Positions 26,952 through 36,098 of a DNA stretch of 64,000 bases are shown in pieces. Origin of the DNA: Granulibacter bethesdensis (GTDB lineage: Bacteria; Pseudomonadota; Alphaproteobacteria; Acetobacterales; Acetobacteraceae); the NCBI RefSeq assembly GCF_001889545.1, contig NZ_CP018194.1, positions 1,214,501-1,278,500 on the forward strand, given 5' to 3'. The notes below the pieces were generated by a model. It did not search any database. It was not told where the DNA came from and saw only the letters and a program-made list of their open reading frames with translations. The translations under genes were made by a program, and so were the position numbers. Position 1 is the stretch's first letter; each line of letters opens with the position of its first letter.

Positions 26952-27431
26952 TCACGCCGGGGTCTTGAGCCATGTTAGCAAAGTTTCGAGAGTTGCGCCG
27001 TTTCTCCGGCCCTTCAATGGCAGATGAAAGGCCGGTGGCGGTGCAGAAAGCAGGGGAATGCATGCCGACTCCGCCATGAAACCGATGGCCGGGCTGGCGG
27101 GGGAAGGAGCAAGAATGAGCATCAGAGGCGGGGACTCGCCCGTTTGTCCTGTCATGTGCCATGTCACGGTTTCGTCAATGGGCCACGCTGCCCGCAAAAG
27201 GGCGGCGGCCAGCCCCGGCGCATCTCCACAATCCGCGAGCGACTGAAAGGGAATATCAGGAAACTCCCTGCTGGCGGCCTGCATCATGGCCAGCCACCAG
27301 CCGCAGCCACCGGACGCAAGAATCCCAGGCGCAGAGAGCAGGGCCACGCCGGTTTGAGCCACAGAGGCATGTCGAAGCGTCCTTCGGACATCCTCCATCC
27401 CATGGACAATCACTGCGCTGAACCGAATCAT
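26952..27431 (-). CDS. conserved hypothetical protein
   Basis: A 159-residue protein I do not recognise. It is not a shadow: the next gene starts 56 bases downstream and no competing frame on either strand looks coding. Composition is hydrophobic and Ala/Gly-rich, with GILASGGCGWWLAMMQAAS near the centre, but there is no clear signal peptide or multi-pass membrane pattern. It lies upstream of fba-thiE on the same strand. The overall look (short beta stretches alternating with Ala-rich helices) suggests a small alpha/beta protein. Confidence 0.55.
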   Translation of the reverse strand: MIRFSAVIVHGMEDVRRTLRHASVAQTGVALLSAPGILASGGCGWWLAMMQAASREFPDIPFQSLADCGDAPGLAAALLRAAWPIDETVTWHMTGQTGESPPLMLILAPSPASPAIGFMAESACIPLLSAPPPAFHLPLKGRRNGATLETLLTWLKTPA

Positions 27432-27496
27432 GCTTGACCTTCAAGCGGTTGGCTGGTTTCAACGCAAGATTGGAATAAGTGGGCGGCGGAGGATCA

Positions 27497-27913
27497 ATGG
27501 CCGGAAAGATTGATGCGGTGGAAGCCACTGCGCGGATCGAGGCTGCTCTGGACCGCCTCGCCAACGCGACCAGGGTGCAGTCATCCCCTCCGCCGGGGCC
27601 GGATCCAAGGCTGGAGGATCTCGCCGCGCGGATCGACTATCTGGTGACACAGTTGCGTGAGGTACTGGCCGAGGACAGGTCAGCAGCACTGCCTGATCTG
27701 GAAAAAACCCTGCTTCCGGGTGAGGCAGCCCCTCATGAGGGGCCGAATGAGTTCCCGGACTCAGCGGAAGAAGGAAACATGGCGGCCCCACCATCACCGG
27801 AATCCGCATCGCCCCCTCAGACTTATGATGGTTCATACCATTCAGTCAGCTATGGGACGCCCACGGAAGAGGGGGCTAACTTCACGCCGCCTCATTATAA
27901 TTCATGGCAGTAA
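27497..27913 (+). CDS. small coiled-coil protein upstream of zapA
   Basis: A 138-residue protein from the ATG at 27497, which has GGAGG four bases upstream. Residues about 5-60 are helical with heptad-like spacing (IEAALDRLAN, LEDLAARIDYLVTQLREVL), probably a coiled coil. The C-terminal half is Pro/Ser/Tyr-rich and likely disordered. In alphaproteobacteria, short coiled-coil DUF4164-type genes often precede zapA, and this one occupies that place. A link to cell division is inferred from the neighbour only. Confidence 0.65.
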   Translation: MAGKIDAVEATARIEAALDRLANATRVQSSPPPGPDPRLEDLAARIDYLVTQLREVLAEDRSAALPDLEKTLLPGEAAPHEGPNEFPDSAEEGNMAAPPSPESASPPQTYDGSYHSVSYGTPTEEGANFTPPHYNSWQ

Positions 27914-28004
27914 GCCGGGACAGTTCAGGTCGGGGCCAGACTAACAAGGCACCAGACTCCATGGCAGTGGCTGATAGCTGCCAGTCTCTGGGAGGGACAG
28001 GCGA

Positions 28005-28379
28005 ATGGCGCAAGTGACGGTGCGCATCAATGGATACGCCTACACGGTGGGTTGCGAGGATGGTCAGGAGCATCATCTCCAGGCCATGGCGCAGCAGGTC
28101 GAGGACCGGATCGACAATATCAAGTCGCAAGGCGGTCAGAGCGGGGAGGCACGCTTGCTGGTGCTGGCGTCTTTGCTCATGGCGGACGAAATTCACGATC
28201 TGCGCCGGGAAGTCCGGCAACTGAGTCAGGATCCGAGCCATGCCACCTACGGCGATGCTCACAGGGCGGCGCATGATGACGGCCGGCCTGCCGTGCAGGA
28301 TGATCCCGCCTTCATCGAAAGGCTGCGACGTCTGGCCGAGCGTGCGGAAGAGATTGCAGCTTTTCTCAACCATCCCTAA
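28005..28379 (+). CDS. zapA: cell division protein ZapA
   Basis: FtsZ-ring-associated protein, 124 residues. The N-terminal globular part shows VTVRINGYAYTVGCEDGQEHHLQAMAQQVEDRI, and LLVLASLLMADEIHDLRRE forms the first part of the helix that mediates antiparallel coiled-coil tetramers. ZapA stabilises FtsZ filaments at midcell. It stands just upstream of the 6S RNA, an arrangement conserved across Proteobacteria (zapA-ssrS-ygfA). Confidence 0.93.
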   Translation: MAQVTVRINGYAYTVGCEDGQEHHLQAMAQQVEDRIDNIKSQGGQSGEARLLVLASLLMADEIHDLRREVRQLSQDPSHATYGDAHRAAHDDGRPAVQDDPAFIERLRRLAERAEEIAAFLNHP

Positions 28380-28389
28380 ATAGGAACGC

Positions 28390-28541
28390 GGAGCTGCCCG
28401 GTGCGTCAGGCACATTAATCCCCCGGGCCGATAAGCATTCCCTCGGGAACTGGCGCTGTCATGGCCGTGGTCATGATATCCGGTGCCCACCTGCTCTAGC
28501 AGGTCTGAGGAGGATGATACGCCAACGGCCAGGGTGGCTCC
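28390..28541 (+). ncRNA. ssrS: 6S RNA
   Basis: About 152 bases between zapA and the folate cyclo-ligase gene, the standard location of ssrS. The ends form a closing stem: GGAGCTGCCCGG (28390-28401) pairs with CCAGGGTGGCTCC (28529-28541) with two G-U pairs and one bulged A. The middle is largely open, with an apical TTCCCTCGGGAA hairpin and a side hairpin ACCTGC-TCTA-GCAGGT (28489-28504), matching the long-bubble shape of 6S RNA. A T-rich run after the stem could terminate it. 6S RNA sequesters sigma70-RNA polymerase in stationary phase. Exact ends are estimated. Confidence 0.7.
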
Positions 28542-28571
28542 CCTTTTCCTTTCTCATACTATGGCGCGGTC

Positions 28572-29159
28572 ATGATGGTGCTGGCTGATCAGGACATGTC
28601 CCTTGCCGGGCGCAAACAGGCCCTGCGTCAGCGCGCCTATGCCTTGCGCGAATCACTTGATCCATCGGCCGGGATAAAGCTGGGTGAAAATCTGCTGCGC
28701 GATCTTCCGCCTGCTACGGGCCATGTTGTGTCGGTTTTCTGGCCTCTTCCCGGTGAACTTGACCTGCGGCCTCTGATGGCAGCGCTGTATGCGCGTGGGC
28801 ATCGGATCGCCCTGCCGGTGACGACGAAGAAAGGCGAAAAGCTGATCTTCCGTGAATGGATGCCGGGCGCGGCCATGATCGAGGGTCGTTTCCGCACCCT
28901 TCACCCCGACGGGCCGGAGATTATTCCGCAAACGGTGCTGGTGCCTCTGCTGGCCTTCGACCGCACCGGAAACCGACTTGGCTATGGTGGCGGCTATTAC
29001 GACCGGACTCTTGCCGCACTGCCTTCGGTGCAAGCAATCGGTTGTGCTTTCGCGGCGTTTGAAGTGGATAACGTGCCGGTGGAAGCAACGGATTTTCCCC
29101 TCCGTGCTGTTGTGACGGAGCAGGAGACGATCCTCTGCCCTGATCGCCAGCCGAATTAG
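28572..29159 (+). CDS. 5-formyltetrahydrofolate cyclo-ligase
   Basis: Converts 5-formyl-THF to 5,10-methenyl-THF with ATP. It is 195 residues. The N-terminal LAGRKQALRQRAYALRESL and the C-terminal phosphate-binding VPLLAFDRTGNRLGYGGGYYDRTLA are diagnostic. It follows the 6S RNA, as ygfA does in E. coli. Start candidates are ATG 28572, ATG 28575 and a later Met (MSLAGRK); the last would fit the usual N-terminus best. It converges on the bestrophin gene with a four-base overlap. Confidence 0.93.
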   Translation: MMVLADQDMSLAGRKQALRQRAYALRESLDPSAGIKLGENLLRDLPPATGHVVSVFWPLPGELDLRPLMAALYARGHRIALPVTTKKGEKLIFREWMPGAAMIEGRFRTLHPDGPEIIPQTVLVPLLAFDRTGNRLGYGGGYYDRTLAALPSVQAIGCAFAAFEVDNVPVEATDFPLRAVVTEQETILCPDRQPN

Positions 29160-30076
29160 GTCAGCACGCCCTTGATGGGGGCAAGAGGCGCCGGAAGCGC
29201 ATCCACCCCCAGAGTTTCGAGCAAGTCGATCTCGATTCCGCGCACGATCGCATTCAGTGGCAGATCGTTCTGATGAAGGCCGAAAGGCTGTTCCAGCTCG
29301 TCGCTCAACGCATCCAGTCCGAAAAACGTGTAGGCGAGCACACCGGTCAGCAGTGGAGTTGCAAAACCGAGCGTGGACACGAAGCCGAATGGCAGCAACA
29401 GGCAAAAAATCCACGCCGTCCGGTGCAGTAACAGCGTGTAGGCAAAAGGCGTATTCGCTGAGACAATCCGCTCGCATCCTCCCTGCGCGGCCCCAATGGC
29501 ATGGAGGCGTGTCTCCAGTGTCATCATGATGATGTCTGACAGCAGGCCATGCCGGCCCCAATCGGCGATTTTTTCCATTATGCTGCGCAGGATTGCTTCT
29601 GGTCTGTTGTGCACAGCGAGCAGAGCAGCATGCTCTTCCACCGACAGATAATGCCCTGCTTCATCAAGACCAGTTTCATCCCGCAGCCTTGCTTTCAACA
29701 GGTAAGCATAAGCGATGCATTGATGCAGGATATGTGTCCGGCCCGGATGATCGGTGGGAAGAAAGGCGGTTACATCCCGTGCCAGTGCCCGCATCTCGAT
29801 GACGAGCGCACCCCACAGTTTACGTCCTTCCCACCAGCGATCGTAACAGGCGTTGTTGCGGAAGCCGAGGAAGATAGACAGGGCCAGTCCGAACAGGGTG
29901 AAGGGGACGCTGCTGAATTCGGGATAGGCACCCGGATGGGCATGCAGAACAATGGCCAGTGCGGCGGAGATCGCCATGATCAGCGAAACCTTGGGCAGGA
30001 TGACCGGCAGCACCGACCCCCGCAGGGTGAACAGCATCAGGATGCGATTGGGCTGTTTGACGATCATGGGATGCAC
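29156..30076 (-). CDS. bestrophin-family membrane protein
   Basis: Anion-channel-like protein of the bestrophin/RFP-TM family (UPF0187), 306 residues. Family motifs include FTLFGLALSIFLGFRNNACYDRWWEGRKLWG (given here only for its RNNACYDRWWEGR core) near residues 73-85 and the late PFGLHQNDLPLNAI. About four membrane helices are apparent. Bacterial homologues form pentameric channels; ion preference cannot be read from sequence. The start may be Met1 or Met4. It is monocistronic, with a long non-coding region upstream. Confidence 0.88.
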   Translation of the reverse strand: MHPMIVKQPNRILMLFTLRGSVLPVILPKVSLIMAISAALAIVLHAHPGAYPEFSSVPFTLFGLALSIFLGFRNNACYDRWWEGRKLWGALVIEMRALARDVTAFLPTDHPGRTHILHQCIAYAYLLKARLRDETGLDEAGHYLSVEEHAALLAVHNRPEAILRSIMEKIADWGRHGLLSDIIMMTLETRLHAIGAAQGGCERIVSANTPFAYTLLLHRTAWIFCLLLPFGFVSTLGFATPLLTGVLAYTFFGLDALSDELEQPFGLHQNDLPLNAIVRGIEIDLLETLGVDALPAPLAPIKGVLT

Positions 30077-30823
30077 GCTTACCGGTCATTTCCCCTGCTG
30101 CACAAGTATCGTTGGACAATCAGGGGGCGGCGTGGCAGGCGGAGCCCATTAAAGCCGCGTCTTTGATTCAGTAATGCTTGCCTGTCACATGTAAGCTCCG
30201 GCCATGGGCGGGAAGAGGAAGGCATTATGTCCCGTTGGCGCACCGTCCGGCCAGCGTTGTGTCACCAACTTCGTTTTGGTGAAAAATCCGCATCGGTGCT
30301 GAACTCAGCAACAAGATCTTCAAACTGGCTGCGATGATCTACTGCCAGCGCGATCAACTCGGAATAATCCCGTAGTTCTTCCCAGTTTGGCATAGCCGGT
30401 GCGCAACCATGGTGCGAAACGATATGAGCGGATCACACGAAGCGACGTTATTGTATCCACCGGCCCATTGCATCGCATAGCCGCCTACTCAGTACAGCAC
30501 CTTTTTAGGGCATTTTTTGACGGTAATCAGGGCTTGTCTGATACCTCGGTACACACTGTTTGAAGAGTTTTTGAGACGGGGTTATCCGACCCATTTTACC
30601 GTTCTTTTTTATCCTGTGCATTATCATCATCAGGACATGGCAGGAGAGGGAAAACCATCAGTGGCATTCCCTGCGCGGCGTGTCATAGAGCAGCCTGAGA
30701 ACGCTTTGAGAATTTTTTGGAATGCCAAGCCAAGCCGCAAAATTTTCCCACCAAATCAATCATTTATCCAGCACCATTGCCGGTTCAATCCGGTATTCTA
30801 GCCCTGACTGAAGGACGACACCC
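30077..30823. other. 747-base intergenic region, largely unexplained
   Basis: No convincing gene. On the minus strand 30262-30393 there is a 43-codon frame (MPNWEELRDYSELIALAVDH...) that reads like real protein but has no ribosome site, and its open frame upstream is short; it could be the remnant of a lost gene. On the plus strand TTGACG (30517) and GATACC are spaced 17 bases apart and could form a weak promoter for ymdB. A 94-codon frame at 30517 looks non-coding. I see no intact insertion-sequence ends. Confidence 0.35.
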
Positions 30824-31660
30824 ATGCGAATTGTATTTTTAGGCGATGTGGTTGGGCGTTCAGGGCGGGAAGCAGTGCTGCGTGCCCTGCCTGATCTCCG
30901 CACCCGGTTGCAGACTGATCTGATCGTGGTGAATGGCGAGAATGCCTCCCACGGTTTCGGTCTGGCGCCGGATATGGCCCGTGATTTTCTCAATGCAGGC
31001 GCGGATGTAATCACGCTCGGCAACCATGCATGGGACAGGAAGGAGTTGATTCCTTTTCTCAGTCAGGAAAAACGGGTGGTGCGCCCGCTGAACTTTCCTC
31101 CCGGTACGCCCGGGCAGGGGGCCGTGGTGGTGGAGCTGTCAGGGGGACGGCGGGCGCTGATCATCAATGTGATGGGCCGCCTGTTCATGGATCCGCTGGA
31201 TTGCCCGTTTCGGCTGACGGCGCAGGAGTTGTCGCGCTACAAGCTGGGTGGCGTAGCAGGGGGCGGCAGTATTCAGGCGGTCGTGATCGACGTGCATGGA
31301 GAAGCGACCAGCGAAAAAATGGCGTTCGGCCATAGTTTTGACGGGCAGGCGACGTTAATCGTCGGTACACATACACATGTTCCTACTGCTGATCACCAAA
31401 TCCTTCCGGGGGGCACGGCCTACCAGACTGATGCCGGCATGTGCGGTGATTATGACAGTGTGATCGGCATGGGAAAGGAAGCTGCGGCCACCCGGTTCTG
31501 GCGCAAGACACCCGGCGAGCGTCTGTCGCCGTCCGAGGGAGATGCGACGGTATGCGGTGTTTTCGTGGAGAGCGATGATGCGACCGGTCATGCGGTCAGG
31601 GTAGAACCCATCCGGATCGGTGGACGTCTTTCACAGATGATACCGGCCCTCTCTGTATAG
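30824..31660 (+). CDS. YmdB family metallophosphoesterase
   Basis: Calcineurin-like phosphoesterase of the TIGR00282/YmdB family, 278 residues; the Bacillus homologue acts on cyclic nucleotides. Metal motifs are FLGDVVGRSGR at the N-terminus, VVNGENASHG near 37, TLGNHAWDRKE near 66 and VGTHTHVPTADH near 181. The DAGMCGDYDSVIGM block is typical of the family. It precedes yebC-ruvCA on the same strand, with a 110-base gap. Cellular substrate here is not known. Confidence 0.92.
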   Translation: MRIVFLGDVVGRSGREAVLRALPDLRTRLQTDLIVVNGENASHGFGLAPDMARDFLNAGADVITLGNHAWDRKELIPFLSQEKRVVRPLNFPPGTPGQGAVVVELSGGRRALIINVMGRLFMDPLDCPFRLTAQELSRYKLGGVAGGGSIQAVVIDVHGEATSEKMAFGHSFDGQATLIVGTHTHVPTADHQILPGGTAYQTDAGMCGDYDSVIGMGKEAAATRFWRKTPGERLSPSEGDATVCGVFVESDDATGHAVRVEPIRIGGRLSQMIPALSV

Positions 31661-31770
31661 GCCTTGATTATAACAGCAGAAACGGGTGGCGGTTTACCGG
31701 GCGGGATAATCTGCTGTAGACCCGGCCCACAGCTTTTATGACACAGTGACAGAAATGCAGGATCGCGGCG

Positions 31771-32520
31771 ATGGCCGGCCATAGTCAGTTCAAAAATATC
31801 ATGCACCGCAAGGGCGCGCAGGATGCGCGCCGGGCGCGGGAGTTTGCCAAGGTCATCCGGGAAATCACGGTTTCAGCCCGTTCGGGCCTGCCTGATCCGG
31901 CCTCCAATCCGCGCCTTCGTGCCGCGATCAGCTGGGCGCGTGAGGTTAACATGCCCAAGGATACGGTTGACCGCGCCATCAAGAAGGCGACCGGGGCCGG
32001 GCAGGGCGATGATTACGCGGAAGTGCGCTATGAAGGCTACGGCCCTGCCGGTGTGGCAGTGATTGTCGAGGCCCTGACCGATAACCGCAACCGCACTGCG
32101 GCTGATGTCCGTTCGGCATTCAGCAAATATGGCGGCGCGCTGGGGGAAACGAACTCTGTCTCCTTTATGTTCAGCCGCGTTGGCGTCATCCGTTTCCCTG
32201 CTTCGGCAGGCAGTGCTGATGACATGCTGGAGGCCGCGATCGAGGCCGGGGCCGACAATGTGGAGAGCACGGCGGAAACGCATGAGATCACCACCTCCGT
32301 GGAGGATTTCTTTGCCGTGCGCGATGCGCTGGAAAGCCGCTTTGGCGCGCCGGAAGCCGCAAAGCTGGACTGGCGTCCCGGTACCACGGTGACGCTGGAT
32401 CAGGACAAGGCCTCCAGCGTGCTGAAGCTGCTGGACGTGCTGGAGGACAATGATGACGTTCAGGCAGTCTATGCCAATTTCGACATTCCTGATGATGTGA
32501 TGCAGGCTCTGTCGGCCTGA
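31771..32520 (+). CDS. yebC: YebC/PmpR family regulator
   Basis: Conserved 249-residue protein with the three YebC/TACO1 domains. The N-terminal [21 protein letters not shown] is nearly invariant in the family, and [26 protein letters not shown] is the second signature. Roles described include transcription regulation and relief of ribosome stalling at proline runs. It is one base overlapped with ruvC (TGATG), the usual yebC-ruvC-ruvA-ruvB arrangement. Confidence 0.96.
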   Translation: MAGHSQFKNIMHRKGAQDARRAREFAKVIREITVSARSGLPDPASNPRLRAAISWAREVNMPKDTVDRAIKKATGAGQGDDYAEVRYEGYGPAGVAVIVEALTDNRNRTAADVRSAFSKYGGALGETNSVSFMFSRVGVIRFPASAGSADDMLEAAIEAGADNVESTAETHEITTSVEDFFAVRDALESRFGAPEAAKLDWRPGTTVTLDQDKASSVLKLLDVLEDNDDVQAVYANFDIPDDVMQALSA

Positions 32521-33056
32521 TGCTGTCAGCTTCTCCTCCCGCTCAGGCAACGGTCCGGATGCTCGGTATTGATCCGGGCCTGCGCTTTACCGGCTGGGGG
32601 GTGATCGAGGCGACGGGAAACCGCTTGCGCCATATCGCTGATGGCGTGATTGCGACGGACAGCACCGAGAGTGTTCCAGCCCGGCTGCGTGTTCTGCATG
32701 ATACCTTGACCAGCCTGCTGGTGACGTATCATCCGCATGAGGCGGCGGTCGAGGAAACCTATGTCAACCGCAACGGCACGGCGACGCTGAAGCTGGGTTA
32801 TGCGCGGGGTGTGGCGCTGCTGGCTCCGGCCCTGAGAAATGTGCCCGTTGCGGAATATGGTGCCAAGGCTGTGAAACTTGCCGTGGTCGGGACAGGTGGG
32901 GCCACCAAAGATCAGGTGCAGATGATGGTGCAGCGTCTGCTGCCTGGCGCCACCCTGAAACGGGCCGATGCGGCGGATGCTCTGGCGGTGGCAATCTGCC
33001 ATGCTCATCACCGGGCCAGCCGTTCCGCATGGGCGCGCGGTGCTGTGATGGCATGA
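32520..33056 (+). CDS. ruvC: crossover junction endodeoxyribonuclease RuvC
   Basis: Holliday-junction resolvase of 178 residues with an RNase H fold. The first acidic residue is in LGIDPGLRFTGWGV, the second in AAVEETYVNRN, and the last pair in ADAADALAVAICHAHH. All four catalytic acidic positions appear present. It has a short N-terminal extension before LGIDPG. It is translationally coupled to yebC, and ruvA follows after 22 bases. Confidence 0.96.
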   Translation: MLSASPPAQATVRMLGIDPGLRFTGWGVIEATGNRLRHIADGVIATDSTESVPARLRVLHDTLTSLLVTYHPHEAAVEETYVNRNGTATLKLGYARGVALLAPALRNVPVAEYGAKAVKLAVVGTGGATKDQVQMMVQRLLPGATLKRADAADALAVAICHAHHRASRSAWARGAVMA

Positions 33057-33078
33057 GGACGGGAAGGAAGCAGGACTT

Positions 33079-33693
33079 ATGATCGGTCGTCTCACCGGGC
33101 TGGTGGACGGGCTGGAGGAGGATCGCTGCCTGATCGACGTCAATGGCGTGGGTTATGTGGTCCATGCATCCTCCCGCACACTGGCGGCGCTGCCCCGTGC
33201 GCCGGAGGTGGCTCGGGTGCTGATCGAAACGCAGGTGCGGGAAGATGCGATCACTCTGTTCGGCTTTGTCGATACGGCAGAGCGAGACTGGTTCCGCCTG
33301 CTGACCACTGTGCAGGGGGTCGGGGCCAAAGTGGGGCTGAACATCCTGTCCGCCTTGTCTGCGGGTGATCTGATTTCAGCGCTGATGGCTGGTGATCAGC
33401 GTGCCCTGACCCGCGCCAGCGGTGTGGGACCAAGACTGGCGGCCCGGATTGTCTCGGAATTGAAAGACAAGGTGGGTGCCATGCCCGCTGGCCCGGTGAC
33501 GATCGGCGGCATGGGGGCGATCAGTGGTCCCGCTGGCGGTGTGGAGCAGGATACATTATCGGCGCTGCTCAATCTCGGCTACCGCAGGCCGGAAGCACTG
33601 GCGACGATCCGCCGGGTGCGGGAGGCGTTGGGCGAGGAGGCAGGGCTTGATGCCATCCTTCGCCAATGCCTGCGGGAGCTTGCGCCTGGTTGA
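33079..33693 (+). CDS. ruvA: Holliday junction DNA helicase subunit RuvA
   Basis: Junction-binding tetramer subunit, 204 residues. It begins MIGRLTGLVDGL and has LIDVNGVGYVVHASS in the OB-like domain I. Helix-hairpin-helix elements of domain II are LTTVQGVGAKVGLNIL and ASGVGPRLAARIVSELKDK. The C-terminal domain III (LSALLNLGYRRPEAL) contacts RuvB. Unusually, ruvB does not follow directly: bluB is inserted between them on the opposite strand. Confidence 0.96.
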   Translation: MIGRLTGLVDGLEEDRCLIDVNGVGYVVHASSRTLAALPRAPEVARVLIETQVREDAITLFGFVDTAERDWFRLLTTVQGVGAKVGLNILSALSAGDLISALMAGDQRALTRASGVGPRLAARIVSELKDKVGAMPAGPVTIGGMGAISGPAGGVEQDTLSALLNLGYRRPEALATIRRVREALGEEAGLDAILRQCLRELAPG

Positions 33694-33699
33694 AGGGGA

Positions 33700-34350
33700 T
33701 CAGCGATGCAGCAGCCCTGCATCGCGCCTTGCGTGATCCCAGCCGACCTCTTCCAGTTCCGGCGTCTCACTCTCCTTTACCGGATAGCCGACACACAGAT
33801 AACCAATCAGCTGCCAATGGGCAGGGACATCCAGCATGGCGTTGATCGGCTCGGGGTCGAGAATGGACACCCAGCCGACGCCCACCCCTTCCGCCCTGGC
33901 CGCCAGCCAGAATGTGTGAATGGCCATCACGGTGGAATAGGCGAGGGTTTCCGGCATGGTCTTTCGCCCCAGACCATGCCCCTGTTCAGGATCAGGCTCG
34001 CAGAACACCGCGAGATGAACCGGTGCATCGTCCAGCCCGGCCAGTTTGAGCCGTGCGTAAAGCTGGGCGCGCGATTGTTGACCATTGTTCTGCAGGGCTG
34101 ACAGGGCATCGGCATTGCTGGTTTCGAAATTGGCGCGGATCGCAGCCCGGCGGGCTGCATCATCGACCAGTACGAAGCGCCATGGTTCGCTCAACCCGAC
34201 GGAAGGAGCAAGACATGCTTCGGCCAGCAGCCGAGGCAGAGTATCCACGGGCAAAGGCTCGCGGCGGAAATGGCGCACATCGCGACGCCAGCGCAAAAGA
34301 CGATGCAATTCCTGCCTGAAGGCGGAATCGAAAGAGACCTGATCGGTCAT
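33700..34350 (-). CDS. bluB: 5,6-dimethylbenzimidazole synthase
   Basis: Flavin destructase that cannibalises FMNH2 to make the lower ligand of vitamin B12. It is a 216-residue nitroreductase-fold protein. BluB features are RRDVRHFRREPLP near the N-terminus, ACLAPSVGLSEPWRFVLVDD near 46-65, and GVGVGWVSILDP late. It sits alone on the minus strand between ruvA and ruvB. A GGGAGG lies upstream of the ATG. I looked for a cobalamin riboswitch in 34351-34545 and saw none. Confidence 0.9.
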   Translation of the reverse strand: MTDQVSFDSAFRQELHRLLRWRRDVRHFRREPLPVDTLPRLLAEACLAPSVGLSEPWRFVLVDDAARRAAIRANFETSNADALSALQNNGQQSRAQLYARLKLAGLDDAPVHLAVFCEPDPEQGHGLGRKTMPETLAYSTVMAIHTFWLAARAEGVGVGWVSILDPEPINAMLDVPAHWQLIGYLCVGYPVKESETPELEEVGWDHARRDAGLLHR

Positions 34351-34545
34351 CTATATACCAACCTCCCTGAAAAAAGGGCTTGCCCCCTGTTCGTTCTTGT
34401 TTTTGCGCCGTATCCCTGCCCAGATTGCGGAGGTAAGGATTCGTCGAGCACACTGTAGCTGCCATAGATCATCCATAAAACCGTATAACACTGACAATTT
34501 GTTGTTTTAACCACTCCGCTGATCATCCGGGAAACGATCTGCCTT

Positions 34546-35625
34546 ATGCCTGAACACGATCCTTATCAGGAGAACCGGACGGTCAGCAGTGTCCGGTTGG
34601 AGGATGATGCGGCGGAAGCCTCCCTGCGGCCGCAGATGCTGTCCGAATTCATCGGTCAGCGGGCCAGCCGGGAAAATCTCTCTATTTTCATCCAGGCCGC
34701 AAAAGCCCGTGGAGAGGCGATGGACCATGTCCTGCTGCATGGCCCGCCGGGACTGGGCAAGACCACGCTGGCGCAGATTGTCTCGCGGGAGCTGGGGGTC
34801 GGGTTTCGTGCTACCTCCGGTCCCGTTATCCAGCGGGCAGGGGATCTTGCGGCGATTCTGACCAATCTTCAGCCGAGAGACGTTCTGTTCATTGATGAAA
34901 TTCATCGCCTGCAGCCGGCGATCGAGGAAGTGCTCTATCCGGCCATGGAGGATTTTCAGCTCGATCTGATCATCGGTGAGGGACCGGCGGCGCGCTCGGT
35001 GCGGATTGATCTGGCGCCCTTTACGCTGGTGGCGGCGACGACGCGGGCCGGGCTGCTGGCAACACCTTTGCGGGACCGGTTCGGCATCCCGCTGCGCCTG
35101 ATTTTCTATACAGCCTCCGAGCTGGAACTGATCGTGTCGCGAGGCGCAGAAAAGCTTGGTTTTGATCTGAGCCGGGAAGGGGCGGCGGAAATTGCCCGGC
35201 GCTCCCGCGGGACGCCGCGTATTGCAGGGCGGTTGCTGCGCCGGGTACGGGATTTCGCGATGGTTCAGGGTGTTTCCCCTGTCGACCGTGCCACCGCCGA
35301 TGCGGCCCTTCAGCGGCTGGAGGTGGATTCGCTGGGACTGGATGCGATGGATCGGCGCTATCTGCGCCGGATCGCGGAGCATCATGCCGGTGGGCCGGTC
35401 GGGGTCGAGACCCTGGCGGCTGCTCTGGCCGAGGCGCGTGATACGCTGGAAGATGTCATCGAACCTTATTTGATTCAGGAAGGGCTGATTTTGCGCACCA
35501 GCCGTGGGCGTATGCTGGGTGAAGCGGGTTGGCGGCATCTGGGGCTGGCGCCGCCCCCATCGGCAGCGGGCGGCCAGCCGGATATGCTGACCCTGTTGCA
35601 TCGCGATGGCAGTGCAGATGAATAA
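34546..35625 (+). CDS. ruvB: Holliday junction DNA helicase subunit RuvB
   Basis: AAA+ motor of branch migration, 359 residues. Walker A is [11 protein letters not shown] (about 66-76), Walker [10 protein letters not shown] near 113, the sensor motif ATTRAGLL, and the C-terminal winged helix includes [17 protein letters not shown]. It follows a 195-base gap after bluB's start, so it needs its own promoter; I see no clear alphaproteobacterial SOS box (GTTC-N7-GTTC) there. ybgC begins 17 bases downstream. Confidence 0.97.
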   Translation: MPEHDPYQENRTVSSVRLEDDAAEASLRPQMLSEFIGQRASRENLSIFIQAAKARGEAMDHVLLHGPPGLGKTTLAQIVSRELGVGFRATSGPVIQRAGDLAAILTNLQPRDVLFIDEIHRLQPAIEEVLYPAMEDFQLDLIIGEGPAARSVRIDLAPFTLVAATTRAGLLATPLRDRFGIPLRLIFYTASELELIVSRGAEKLGFDLSREGAAEIARRSRGTPRIAGRLLRRVRDFAMVQGVSPVDRATADAALQRLEVDSLGLDAMDRRYLRRIAEHHAGGPVGVETLAAALAEARDTLEDVIEPYLIQEGLILRTSRGRMLGEAGWRHLGLAPPPSAAGGQPDMLTLLHRDGSADE

Positions 35626-35642
35626 GCCGTAGGAAAATATCC

Positions 35643-36098
35643 ATGATCATGGAAGGCCGCCATCACTATCCTGTCCGCATCTATTATGAGGACACGGATG
35701 CCGGTGGCATCGTCTATCACGCCAATTATCTCCGCTTTGCGGAACGGGCGCGGACCGAAATGCTGCGGGATTGCGGCGTGCCCCATGCGGAATTGACGGG
35801 CGATCATGGCCTGATGTTTGTAGTGCGCCGCGTGAGGATCGACTATCGCAGACCTGCGCTTCTCGATGATCTTCTGACGGTGGTAACGCGCGTCGAATCG
35901 ATGGGTGCGGCGTCGGCTGAACTGGAGCAAAGGGTGGAGGGGCCGGAGGGCGAGCTGCGGGCGTTGCTGCGTATCGGGCTGGCCTGTGTAAAAATTGACG
36001 ACCAGAAACCGGCCCGCGTGCCGGATCGCTGGAAAGAGGCATTGGATGAATTGTCGAGATCGGGTACCAGCCCGGTTCCGACCTTGGGAGAGCAATAG
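35643..36098 (+). CDS. ybgC: Tol-Pal-associated acyl-CoA thioesterase YbgC
   Basis: Hot-dog-fold thioesterase of 151 residues, first gene of the tol-pal cluster. The catalytic motif YYEDTDAGGIVYHANYLRF is near residues 14-32 and contains the essential Asp. In E. coli YbgC hydrolyses short acyl-CoA/ACP thioesters and associates with phospholipid synthesis. The stop overlaps the GTG start of tolQ by one base. The start is ATG 35643 or 35649. Confidence 0.93.
   Translation: MIMEGRHHYPVRIYYEDTDAGGIVYHANYLRFAERARTEMLRDCGVPHAELTGDHGLMFVVRRVRIDYRRPALLDDLLTVVTRVESMGAASAELEQRVEGPEGELRALLRIGLACVKIDDQKPARVPDRWKEALDELSRSGTSPVPTLGEQ

Noticed and set aside
30517-30801. 94-codon frame in the long gap
   Set aside because: No ribosome site, no recognisable domain and composition unlike neighbouring genes.
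34351-34545. Possible cobalamin riboswitch or SOS box between bluB and ruvB
   Set aside because: No B12-box-like element on the bluB side and no GTTC-N7-GTTC pair; a GGGC-AA-GCCC plus T run has too small a loop to count as a terminator.
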